In this document: positions 1-5,822 of the stretch, in pieces | Layout of the letters: each line of letters begins with the position of its first letter | How positions within the stretch are numbered: position 1 is the stretch's first letter | Assembly (NCBI GenBank): GCA_030612305.1 | Contig: JAUWOG010000166.1 | Coordinates: 1-5,890 of the forward strand | Direction: 5' to 3' | Origin: Armatimonadota bacterium | GTDB lineage: Bacteria > Armatimonadota > Zipacnadia > Zipacnadales > UBA11051 | Length of the DNA stretch: 5,890 nt | Translations under genes and position numbers: made by a program | Notes under the pieces: model-generated | What the model was told of the DNA's origin: nothing | Databases searched by the model: none | What the model saw: the letters and a program-made list of their open reading frames with translations, nothing else

Positions 1-1
1 C

Positions 2-2119
2 GCCGTCTTGTTGCCCGTATTGGTCGCACTGTCTCTGGGTAGCGCCCCGCTCTGCGTAGCCCAGGACGATGCCTGGATGTCGAAAATCCGGCCCGACCAT
101 CCACGGCTCTTCTTCAACTCCGATACCTGGCCCGCGGTCAAGGACCGCGCACTGACCGCCTGCAAGGATCACTACGCCGCGGTGAAGGCGACGCTCAAGG
201 GCATCCCCGATGAACCTCAGGTCAAGGACTGGGGCGGCCTCGCCATGGGTGCCGCATTTGTGTACCGCGTCGAGCCCACACCGCAGCGTCTGCAGCAGGT
301 GAAAGACATGCTCCAGGCGAGTCTGGACTTCTACCATCAGCGCTACGCCGAGCGCAAGATGATCAACTGGTACTCCTTCAGCCGTCTCAGTTGGCTGGCC
401 GCCTTCGACTGGGTCTGGAATGATCTGACGCCCGAAGAACGGAGCCAGATGGGCGCTTCCATGATGCAGCATGTCTATGACGTCCAGCCCGGCGAGGGCA
501 AGCCTTCCCTCGACCGCTGCAATACCAGCAGCTACAACACAGGCTTCTACGGCGTGAGAAACCTGGTCTGGTACGCCGGCCTGGTCATGTACGACGAGGG
601 CATAGACGATGCCAGGGCGTTGGATTTCCTCACCGAAGGCTACGACCTTAACCAGAAGATGCTGGAGTACCGGACCCCGGCTGCGGGAGATGACGGCGGC
701 TCCGCGTCGTCCACAGTGACCTACTGCTTTGCGGCCTATCCCTGGGCTGAATCCAACTTTTTCTACACCCTTCACTCTGCCACCGGCATAGACATCTCGG
801 GCGACTGGCCCTACATCGCCATGTTCCCCAACTACATCCTCTGGAACTGGCTCCCAGGTGGCTACGAGTACGGATACGGCGATACGCCACACGCTCACAA
901 CCGCTTCCCCAGCGGCAGCCTCTACACCCACATGTCCAATACCATGCACTTCTACGCCCGGTCACGCCCCGAATGGGCCGCAGTTGCCGCCTATGTCAGG
1001 AAGTCTCTCGCCGAGGTAGGCGCCGCCAGGCACCGCTCCGTCACCTTCTCAGTCCATCCCTTCCTCATGCTCGGGCTCGACACAGCCCCGCCTCCACAAG
1101 ATCCCGACGAACTTCCGCCGGCGCGACATTTCGAGAACATGGGCCAAATCTTCATGCGCTCCGGAAGCACACCGCAAGATACCTATGCCCTCTTCGCTTG
1201 TGGGGCCAACGTCCACGGACACAGGCACCTCGACGCCAACCATTTCACCATTTTCAAGCAGGGCTTCCTCGCCCTCGACACCGGCACGCGCATACCGACG
1301 ACTGCCTCCGACCGCTGCAACCACTACTACCGCCAGACGGTCGCTCACAACGGTGTCCTCATCCAGATGCCCGATGAATCCGGACGCGTCGTGGGCGGCG
1401 CACCTGTTCACGACGGCGGCCAGCGCTCCCTCGCCGGCTCCGAGGTCATCGCCTTTGAGACCACCCCTCATTTCACCTATGTGGCCGGCGATGCCACAGA
1501 CACATATCACCCCGACAAATGCAAGCAGGCCGTCCGCCAGTTCGTCTTCATCCCGCCCAACCACTTCGTCGTCTTCGACCGTGTCAGCTCAGTCAAGGCC
1601 GAATACCCTAAACGTTGGGTTCTGCACACCGCGAACGAGCCGGCTGTCACCGGCAAGCAGTTCCGCGCCGACCAGAGCCAGGGCCGCATCTTCTGCCGCA
1701 CACTGCTCCCTGCAGATGCAGTCCTGCGCAGAGTCGGCGGGCCGGGCAGTGAGTTCCTCGCAGACGGGGTCAACTACCCTCTCCGTCCGCAGGACATGAA
1801 GGACGGCCTGGTGCCGGAACTGATGGGCCGCTGGCGCATCGAGGTCAGCCCCGGAGCCCCGCGAGCCGAGGACACCTTCCTGCACTTGATCCAGGTAGGC
1901 GACCAGTCCCTTGAAGCAATGACCGATGCCCGCCTTGTCACGGGGCAGGACACTGCAACCGTCAGCTTCGACGCTGAGGGCAAGAACGTGACACTGACCT
2001 TCAGCTCCGATGCCGATGTCGCCGGACATATTACCATCAAGAGGGACGCTCAGGTCCTCGTGGACAAGGACCTGATCCAACAGGTGACACCACAGCAAGG
2101 CCTGGCCCCGCTCAACTGA
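2..2119 (+). CDS. Heparinase II/III-like secreted polysaccharide lyase (5' partial)
   Basis: Probable secreted or periplasmic enzyme that cleaves acidic polysaccharide by beta-elimination; the substrate cannot be told. The frame is open to the left edge, so the start is probably upstream. The TTG at 8 lies inside a hydrophobic signal-peptide core (VLVALSLGSAPL) ending near VAQ. Residues are numbered from that TTG, giving 703 residues to TGA 2117-2119. HPRLFF (31-36) is typical of the N-terminal end of these proteins. Residues about 40-350 are helical and Trp/Tyr-rich, as in an alpha/alpha toroid. From about 375 a beta-sandwich part begins, with HGHRHLD (403-409), LALDTG (421-426) and HYYRQTVAHNGVLI (439-452). 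H405, H407 and D424 have the same mutual spacing as catalytic His406 and zinc ligands His408/Asp425 of Pedobacter heparinase II as I remember them; H447 may be the third ligand. The remaining C-terminal part is beta-rich. Family assignment is good; activity and substrate are inferred. Confidence 0.85.
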   Translation, partial: AVLLPVLVALSLGSAPLCVAQDDAWMSKIRPDHPRLFFNSDTWPAVKDRALTACKDHYAAVKATLKGIPDEPQVKDWGGLAMGAAFVYRVEPTPQRLQQVKDMLQASLDFYHQRYAERKMINWYSFSRLSWLAAFDWVWNDLTPEERSQMGASMMQHVYDVQPGEGKPSLDRCNTSSYNTGFYGVRNLVWYAGLVMYDEGIDDARALDFLTEGYDLNQKMLEYRTPAAGDDGGSASSTVTYCFAAYPWAESNFFYTLHSATGIDISGDWPYIAMFPNYILWNWLPGGYEYGYGDTPHAHNRFPSGSLYTHMSNTMHFYARSRPEWAAVAAYVRKSLAEVGAARHRSVTFSVHPFLMLGLDTAPPPQDPDELPPARHFENMGQIFMRSGSTPQDTYALFACGANVHGHRHLDANHFTIFKQGFLALDTGTRIPTTASDRCNHYYRQTVAHNGVLIQMPDESGRVVGGAPVHDGGQRSLAGSEVIAFETTPHFTYVAGDATDTYHPDKCKQAVRQFVFIPPNHFVVFDRVSSVKAEYPKRWVLHTANEPAVTGKQFRADQSQGRIFCRTLLPADAVLRRVGGPGSEFLADGVNYPLRPQDMKDGLVPELMGRWRIEVSPGAPRAEDTFLHLIQVGDQSLEAMTDARLVTGQDTATVSFDAEGKNVTLTFSSDADVAGHITIKRDAQVLVDKDLIQQVTPQQGLAPLN

Positions 2120-2135
2120 GCGCCGCCACATCATG

Positions 2136-2171
2136 TTTGCAGCCTCTACCGCCTGCGTGAGGCTTTGCAAA
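2136..2171 (+). other. Imperfect inverted repeat between the lyase gene and nadD
   Basis: TTTGC-AGCCTC (2136-2146) pairs with GAGGCT (2159-2164) and GCAAA (2167-2171), with a two-base TT bulge and a 12-base loop. That makes 11 pairs starting 16 bases after the lyase stop codon. No run of T follows, so it is a poor intrinsic terminator, but it may stabilise the 3' end of the upstream mRNA. Its right arm overlaps the -35 element of the nadD promoter. Confidence 0.4.
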
Positions 2172-2193
2172 AAGCGCCCGTATATGCTAGAAT
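2165..2193 (+). promoter_or_regulatory. Sigma-70 type promoter for the nadD operon
   Basis: The -35 TTGCAA (2165-2170) is followed by a 17-base spacer and the -10 TAGAAT (2188-2193). TG one base upstream of the -10 (2185-2186) makes it an extended -10. The expected transcription start is near 2199-2201. The element lies in the only gap before four closely packed co-directional genes, so it probably drives nadD, the LCP gene, rsfS and the TPR gene. Confidence 0.7.
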
Positions 2194-2230
2194 TCCAGTG
2201 ATGGAGCAACTCGGGTTTCAGTGGAGCAGC

Positions 2231-2830
2231 ATGAGCCGTCTCGGCATTATCGGCGGCACCTTTGACCCCATTCACGGGGGCCATCTGGCAGCCGCCGCGG
2301 CCGCACAGCAACACTACCTTCTTGACCGCGTTCTCTTTATTCCCTCCGGCCATCCGCCGCACAAGAATAGTTCTCACATCAGTCCGGCCAGAGACCGCTA
2401 TCTCATGGCCCTGTTGGCAACCTGCAATACCACCGGATTTCACGTGTCACAAGTCGAACTCATGCGCGAAGGCACGGCCTACACGATAGATACACTGCGC
2501 CTTCTCCAGTCGTGGGTCGGGCCTGACTGCCGGCTCTTCTTCATCGTCGGCGCAGACATGGCGCTTGACCTGCCCACCTGGCGCGAACCTGACGCCATAC
2601 TCGCCGAAGCCCAGGTAGTAGCGCTCAGCCGCCCGGGATACGACCTCTCCGCTCTCGAGGGGGTCCTCGAGCCCGCACGCAGTGCACAAATCGAGACCTT
2701 GAGCGTCAGTACACCGGACGTTTCAGCCACCGAGATCCGCCGTCGCGTCGCTTCAGGTCAGAGCATCGCCGGCCTGACGCCGGACGCGGTCAGGCAATAC
2801 ATCGCCGCACTACATCTCTACAGCATTTGA
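2231..2830 (+). CDS. nadD: Nicotinate-nucleotide adenylyltransferase NadD
   Basis: Cytoplasmic enzyme that joins nicotinate mononucleotide and ATP to give deamido-NAD and pyrophosphate, a required step of NAD synthesis. The product from ATG 2231 has 199 residues, normal for the family. Visible motifs are GGTFDPIHGGHL (8-19, the nucleotidyltransferase HxGH signature), PSGHPPHK (38-45), the TAYTIDTL region (82-89), FIVGADM (104-110) with W117, and SVSTPDVSATEIRRRV (158-173), the C-terminal S-x-T-x-x-R type ATP-binding motif. GLTPDAVRQYI closes the protein as usual. ATG 2231 is chosen because the protein then starts directly at the first beta strand and a TGGAG ribosome binding site (2222-2226) precedes it. 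An in-frame ATG at 2201 would add ten residues but coincides with the predicted transcription start. An in-frame TTG at 2165 lies inside the promoter. First gene of the putative operon; the LCP gene follows after 50 bases. Confidence 0.95.
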   Translation: MSRLGIIGGTFDPIHGGHLAAAAAAQQHYLLDRVLFIPSGHPPHKNSSHISPARDRYLMALLATCNTTGFHVSQVELMREGTAYTIDTLRLLQSWVGPDCRLFFIVGADMALDLPTWREPDAILAEAQVVALSRPGYDLSALEGVLEPARSAQIETLSVSTPDVSATEIRRRVASGQSIAGLTPDAVRQYIAALHLYSI

Positions 2831-2844
2831 TTGCAGCATTGATT
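2821..2844 (+). repeat. Near-perfect tandem repeat at the nadD stop codon
   Basis: CAGCATTTGATT (2821-2832) is repeated as CAGCATTGATT (2834-2844), with one base between the copies and one T missing in the second. The first copy contains the nadD stop codon TGA (2828-2830). It looks like a small slippage duplication in the nadD-LCP spacer. Confidence 0.6.
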
Positions 2845-2880
2845 CCACTCGAGCCTTGCGACAGGCAACCGGAGCACAGT

Positions 2881-4143
2881 ATGAGGACATCATTGGATTA
2901 CGTGTTGTACCTCTTCGCCGCAGTCGTCGTTGTCGGCGGCGCCTTCGGGATCTATGACGCCGTCGGAAACCCGATCAACGCCCCCGGGGCCGGTTCATCA
3001 TCTCCCAATACTACTACCTCATGGTCAGAGTCATTGAGCCACCTGCCGACCGGGCGCGTCCTGCGAATAGTCATCATCGGGGCCGATGAGCGACCCAAGG
3101 ACCCCGGGCGCTCCGACACGCTCATGGTGGCCTTCGTCAATCCCACAACGAAGAAGCTGGCGCTTCTGTCCATCCCCCGTGACCTGCGCGTTCCCATTCC
3201 GGGTCACGGCAGCAACAAGATCAACGCTGCCTTCGCCGAGGGAGGCACAGACCTCACCGTCGAGACCGTTGAGAAGTTGCTCGACCAGAACACTGACTAC
3301 TACGTGAAGGTGAATCTCGAGGGTTTCGTCAAAGCAGTTGACGCCCTCGGCGGCGTGGACATCACCGTCCCCGATTGCGAGGGCCAAATGACGGGCGGCC
3401 GCCACCACGGGATGCACTATGACGACAACAACGGCAACCTCCACATCAGTCTTGAGCCCGGCCGCCAGCATCTCAACGGCGAGCAGGCGATGGGCTTCGT
3501 CCGCTACCGCCATTCCAAGTACGGCGACGCCATCAGCGATTTTCAGCGCGCAGAGAACCAGCAGACCTTTATCAAGGAGCTCGTCAAACAGAAGTTGCGC
3601 ATCACCCAGTTCCGCCGCCTTCTCAAGGCCGGTAGGCAGGTCCTCGACTATGTCGAATATGACTTTAAGTGGCTCGAAGTCGTGGACATGCTGAAGCTGC
3701 TGCGTAGCATCAACCCGTCCGAGATATACACCGCCACCGTACCCGTCGGCGATCTCAAGATCGGCGGTATCTACTATGCAGCTTTGCGCGAAAGTGCCTT
3801 TCACGACGAGCTCAGCCGCATTGACGACTATCTGTACGGCCGCATCAGGACAGACTGCCCGGTCATGGTTTACAACGGCTGCGGGAAGGCCGGCATCGCT
3901 CGCAGCGCCGCCCAGCAGCTTCAGGACGCCGGCTTCGAGCAAGTCACCGCCGACAATGCCGACGAGTTCGGCCACAAGCGCACCACCATAATCTACTATG
4001 GCGACACCCGGTATATCGCCCGACGCGCCGCAGAGACCATTGCCTGTGGGAGAGTCTCGGCAGGGAAAGCGCGCTCCGGCGGCGAAGATGATGTGGAGCG
4101 ACTCGAGATCACCGTCGGCGACGACTACCAACCGGCCGACTGA
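2881..4143 (+). CDS. LytR-CpsA-Psr (LCP) family envelope protein with LytR C-terminal domain
   Basis: LCP proteins are membrane-anchored and act outside the membrane, moving glycopolymers from a polyprenyl pyrophosphate carrier to the cell wall. The product from ATG 2881 has 420 residues. A transmembrane anchor spans about 7-26, a Ser/Thr/Pro-rich linker about 30-55, and the LCP domain about 61-240. The conserved acidic and basic residues that bind the pyrophosphate lipid are all found: D69 in IIGADE, R77 and D79 in GRSDT, R100 in SIPRD, R208 and R210 in RYR, R223 and Q227 in SDFQRAENQQ. A LytR_C type domain follows at about 326-413 (VMVYNGCGKAGIA, then IIYYG). ATG 2881 is chosen because GGAG (2871-2874) sits six bases before it and the membrane anchor follows at once; an in-frame TTG at 2827 would overlap the nadD stop but adds 18 unlikely residues. 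Second gene of the operon. The family is clear; whether it ligates teichoic acid, capsule or another polymer is unknown. Confidence 0.93.
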   Translation: MRTSLDYVLYLFAAVVVVGGAFGIYDAVGNPINAPGAGSSSPNTTTSWSESLSHLPTGRVLRIVIIGADERPKDPGRSDTLMVAFVNPTTKKLALLSIPRDLRVPIPGHGSNKINAAFAEGGTDLTVETVEKLLDQNTDYYVKVNLEGFVKAVDALGGVDITVPDCEGQMTGGRHHGMHYDDNNGNLHISLEPGRQHLNGEQAMGFVRYRHSKYGDAISDFQRAENQQTFIKELVKQKLRITQFRRLLKAGRQVLDYVEYDFKWLEVVDMLKLLRSINPSEIYTATVPVGDLKIGGIYYAALRESAFHDELSRIDDYLYGRIRTDCPVMVYNGCGKAGIARSAAQQLQDAGFEQVTADNADEFGHKRTTIIYYGDTRYIARRAAETIACGRVSAGKARSGGEDDVERLEITVGDDYQPAD

Positions 4144-4181
4144 CGCCGGCGGCAGTTGCGCAGGCCCGGACGTCTAATCTC

Positions 4182-4187
4182 AGGAGG
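4182..4187 (+). promoter_or_regulatory. Strong Shine-Dalgarno that fixes a TTG start for rsfS
   Basis: AGGAGG lies seven bases before TTG 4195. No ATG or GTG in the rsfS frame is positioned to use it, so it decides in favour of the TTG. It is the strongest ribosome binding site in the window. Confidence 0.8.
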
Positions 4188-4194
4188 CGATCAT

Positions 4195-4551
4195 TTGGAG
4201 TTGGCCCCATCACAGAAAGCAGAGGCAATTGTCAAAGCCGCATATGACAGACGTGCGCTGGACATCGTGCTCATGGACATGCGGCCGGTGACCACCATCT
4301 GCGACTACTTCGTCGTCTGTCACGGCCGCTCCCCGCAGCACCTCGAAGCCATCGCCGAGGAAATCAAGGAGCAGATGAAACAGCTCGGGATAGCTCCCGC
4401 CCATGTCGAAGGCGGCCGCCGGAGTAGATGGACCATCATGGACTACCTCCATGTTGTCGTACACATCTTCTCCGAGGAAGCCCGTCGAGTCTATGACCTC
4501 GAAAGGCTCTGGAGCGACGCCAAGATCATCGCTGAATACTCAGATGACTGA
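4195..4551 (+). CDS. rsfS: Ribosomal silencing factor RsfS (YbeB/Iojap family)
   Basis: RsfS binds ribosomal protein uL14 on the large subunit and blocks subunit joining, lowering translation when nutrients are scarce. The product from TTG 4195 has 118 residues, the usual family size. Family features are CDYFVVCHGRSPQHLEAIA (36-54), VEGG (71-74), W79, and the C-terminal core DYLHVVVHIFSEEARRVYDL (83-102) followed by E103 and LW (105-106). The usual Gly-Asp after the first Asp-Tyr is Leu-His here (85-86), a mild deviation. The TTG start is set by AGGAGG at 4182-4187; the in-frame TTG at 4156 has no such site and would add unconserved residues. It lies 51 bases after the LCP gene and overlaps the next gene by 8 bases. 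The order nadD - LCP - rsfS matches many other bacteria, which supports all three calls. Confidence 0.93.
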   Translation: MELAPSQKAEAIVKAAYDRRALDIVLMDMRPVTTICDYFVVCHGRSPQHLEAIAEEIKEQMKQLGIAPAHVEGGRRSRWTIMDYLHVVVHIFSEEARRVYDLERLWSDAKIIAEYSDD

Positions 4552-5260
4552 CCGCGACACCGACAACACCCCTGAGCAACTTGAGCAGCTGCTGTCTCGG
4601 GTGCAGGTACTGATGCGGGCGGGCAATCTGGCCGCCGCCGAGAAGGCCGCCGGCGAGCTTATCGAAGCCTGCCCTGACAGCACCTCGGCTCACGAACAGC
4701 TTGGCGACGTACTCTACGCGAGGGGCGAAAGCGCCCAGGCCAGAAGACACTACAAGCGCGCTATGGACCTCGAGCCGGCCAACGCCGACGCCGAGCGCAA
4801 GTTCGCGGCCGCCTTAGTGAGCATCTCGCCCGGGGAACGCCGCCGACAGATGATACACCAACTCGTCGCCGGTTCTGAAGACCACGCCGTCAGCCCGCGC
4901 CGCCCTCTCAACGCGACACTCGCCGCCATCGCATTCCCAGGTATGGGACAACTATACAATCGCCAGTACGAGAAGGGTCTCGCCATCTTCGCCGCCGAGG
5001 CCATTCTGCTCATCCTCCTCTTCAACGGCATAGTGCTCAGCCCGTGGGCCACGGTCGCACGCCAGTCCTCAGACCGCATCATCACCCGCAGCGACCAGAT
5101 ACATGCCGTCCAGCAGCTCCTCGCCAACAGCTCGCTCGGTTACCGCCTCATCATCATCATTGGCATCATTATCTATCTCGCCGCCTACATCTACTGCATC
5201 TACGATGCCCACGCCACGGCGAGGCAGCAAGCCGAGGCCCACGACGGACTCGGCGCGTGA
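4544..5260 (+). CDS. TPR-repeat protein with C-terminal membrane segments, function unknown
   Basis: I do not recognise a named gene. The product from ATG 4544 has 238 residues. Two TPR units fit about 14-47 and 47-80; the second has the expected L53, G54, A66, Y70, A73 and P78. A basic linker (about 97-120, GERRRQ and SPRRP) leads to LAAIAFPGMGQLYNRQYEKG (126-145), which resembles the PG-x-GQ-x-Y-N...KG motif of small TM2-like membrane proteins. Hydrophobic segments follow at about 146-167 and 201-220, the latter with a long Ile run. A cytoplasmic TPR domain on a membrane base, binding protein partners, is the likely layout. The start overlaps the rsfS stop by 8 bases (4544-4551) and has no clear Shine-Dalgarno, which points to translational coupling. 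An in-frame ATG at 4613 is possible but would cut the first TPR. Gene reality is well supported; the role is unknown. Confidence 0.8.
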   Translation: MTDRDTDNTPEQLEQLLSRVQVLMRAGNLAAAEKAAGELIEACPDSTSAHEQLGDVLYARGESAQARRHYKRAMDLEPANADAERKFAAALVSISPGERRRQMIHQLVAGSEDHAVSPRRPLNATLAAIAFPGMGQLYNRQYEKGLAIFAAEAILLILLFNGIVLSPWATVARQSSDRIITRSDQIHAVQQLLANSSLGYRLIIIIGIIIYLAAYIYCIYDAHATARQQAEAHDGLGA

Positions 5261-5273
5261 AGCTAATAATGTG

Positions 5274-5302
5274 TTGACACCTGTCGGACTTTGTACTAAG
5301 CT
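5274..5302 (+). promoter_or_regulatory. Putative csp promoter
   Basis: A perfect -35 TTGACA (5274-5279) lies 14 bases after the TPR gene's stop. At 17 bases spacing the -10 would be TAAGCT (5297-5302), a poor match; TACTAA (5294-5299) is closer to consensus but spaced only 14 bases. The start of transcription would be about 5306-5309, giving a leader near 40 bases. The -10 assignment is uncertain. Confidence 0.45.
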
Positions 5303-5338
5303 TCCAGAGGGTAGTATCGGAGAATTGCCGACTGGGAG
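5301..5338 (+). promoter_or_regulatory. Possible leader hairpin covering the csp ribosome binding site
   Basis: CTTCCAG (5301-5307) can pair with CTGGGAG (5332-5338), seven pairs including one G-U. TCGG (5317-5320) pairs with CCGA (5328-5331), stacked directly under it on the 3' side. The right arm contains most of the GGGAGG Shine-Dalgarno (5334-5339) of the cold-shock gene. The left arm is at or before the predicted local transcription start, so mainly read-through mRNA would contain it. Confidence 0.35.
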
Positions 5339-5347
5339 GCTACTCAA

Positions 5348-5614
5348 GTGCGTGGGCGTGTCAAATGGTTCGACGCCCAAAAGGGCTACGGATTCATCGA
5401 ACGGGAAGGCGAAGAAGACGTCTTCGTACACTACTCTGCCATCCAGGAAGAAGGCTACAAGACGCTGGATGATGGGGAAGAAGTGGAATTTGACGTTATC
5501 CAGGGCGACCGAGGGCCACAGGCTGCTAACGTTGCTCGCCTCGGCCCTGCCGCCCCAGCGCCAACTGACACCGCCTCAACTGACGAGGAACCCGAGTCGA
5601 ACCCACTCTGGTAG
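5348..5614 (+). CDS. Cold-shock domain protein (CspA family)
   Basis: Small cytoplasmic single-stranded RNA/DNA-binding protein that loosens RNA structure. The product is 88 residues from GTG 5348. The OB-fold domain covers about 1-66: GRVKWFD (3-9), KGYGFI (12-17, RNP1) and DVFVHYSAI (24-32, RNP2), then GEEVEFDV and GPQAANV (56-62). A tail of about 22 residues, rich in Pro, Ala, Thr and Glu and ending NPLW, goes beyond the usual 65-70 residue family length. The GTG start is fixed by GGGAGG (5334-5339), eight bases upstream, and by the protein beginning directly at the first beta strand. It follows the TPR gene by 87 bases, with its own -35 element and no terminator between, so it may be transcribed both alone and by read-through. 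The long cspA-type leader is absent. Whether it is cold-induced cannot be told. Confidence 0.95.
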   Translation: MRGRVKWFDAQKGYGFIEREGEEDVFVHYSAIQEEGYKTLDDGEEVEFDVIQGDRGPQAANVARLGPAAPAPTDTASTDEEPESNPLW

Positions 5615-5652
5615 TCGCAACACCCGTGACAGCGTAGCGCAGCATCGCGACC

Positions 5653-5706
5653 AACAACGACCCTCTGGTTCTCCAACCGCTGAGGAGATGCTGGGGGTTG
5701 TTTTTG
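5653..5706 (+). terminator. Probable intrinsic terminator after csp
   Basis: AACAAC (5653-5658) and CCC (5661-5663) pair with GGG (5693-5695) and GTTGTT (5697-5702). An inner CTCC/GGAG stem (5671-5674 with 5684-5687) can also form, and a T-rich tract follows (5701-5705). A shorter alternative, CAACC (5674-5678) with GGTTG (5696-5700), ends directly at the five Ts. The stem is imperfect, but its position 39 bases after the csp stop fits a terminator. Confidence 0.5.
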
Positions 5707-5719
5707 ATTCGTAACCCCC
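5693..5719 (+). repeat. Perfect inverted repeat sharing its left arm with the terminator
   Basis: GGGGGTT (5693-5699) and AACCCCC (5713-5719) are perfect complements; two G-U pairs extend the stem to nine with a nine-base loop. The left arm is also the right arm of the terminator stem, so only one of the two structures can form at a time. The terminator's T tract lies in this hairpin's loop. The rest of the 5615-5822 gap shows no gene or RNA family I recognise. Confidence 0.55.
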
Positions 5720-5822
5720 GTATTGGAGCCGGAGAGCACTTCTCGCATGTCCTCCTCTGTTGATCAGCCCGGCGCCTGCTCACAGCCAGCTCAACTCCAC
5801 CAGAAGGAAGCCAGAGCCGCGA

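Noticed and set aside
41..61. Lipoprotein signal (Cys in APLC) in the lyase
   Set aside because: Ala-Pro-Leu before the Cys does not fit the lipobox, which needs a small residue at -1. An ordinary signal peptidase I site after VA is more likely.
1185..1799. 204-codon + frame inside the lyase gene
   Set aside because: Its Ser/Pro/Ala/Arg-rich product is typical of a shifted reading of GC-rich DNA, and the overlapping lyase frame has family motifs throughout.
1589..2443. 284-codon open frame on the - strand across the lyase end, the gap and nadD
   Set aside because: It runs through two well-supported genes and their promoter, has no recognisable motif, and looks like a compositional shadow.
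3031..4131. 366-codon open frame on the - strand opposite the LCP gene
   Set aside because: The + strand protein has all LCP family motifs. The antisense product is a Val/Ala/Asp-rich sequence with no recognisable domain, as expected from a high-GC coding strand read backwards.
5149..5172. ATC-rich triplet run as a phase-variable microsatellite
   Set aside because: The run is short and interrupted, and it encodes the isoleucines of a transmembrane segment, which explains it.
5264..5270. TAATAAT as a -10 element
   Set aside because: No acceptable -35 lies 16-18 bases upstream, and the perfect TTGACA directly downstream is a better promoter candidate.
5103..5714. 203-codon + frame across the TPR gene end, the csp gene and the terminator region
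   Set aside because: It overlaps the clear cold-shock gene in another frame, has a low-complexity Ser/Thr/Pro/Arg product, and passes through the terminator.
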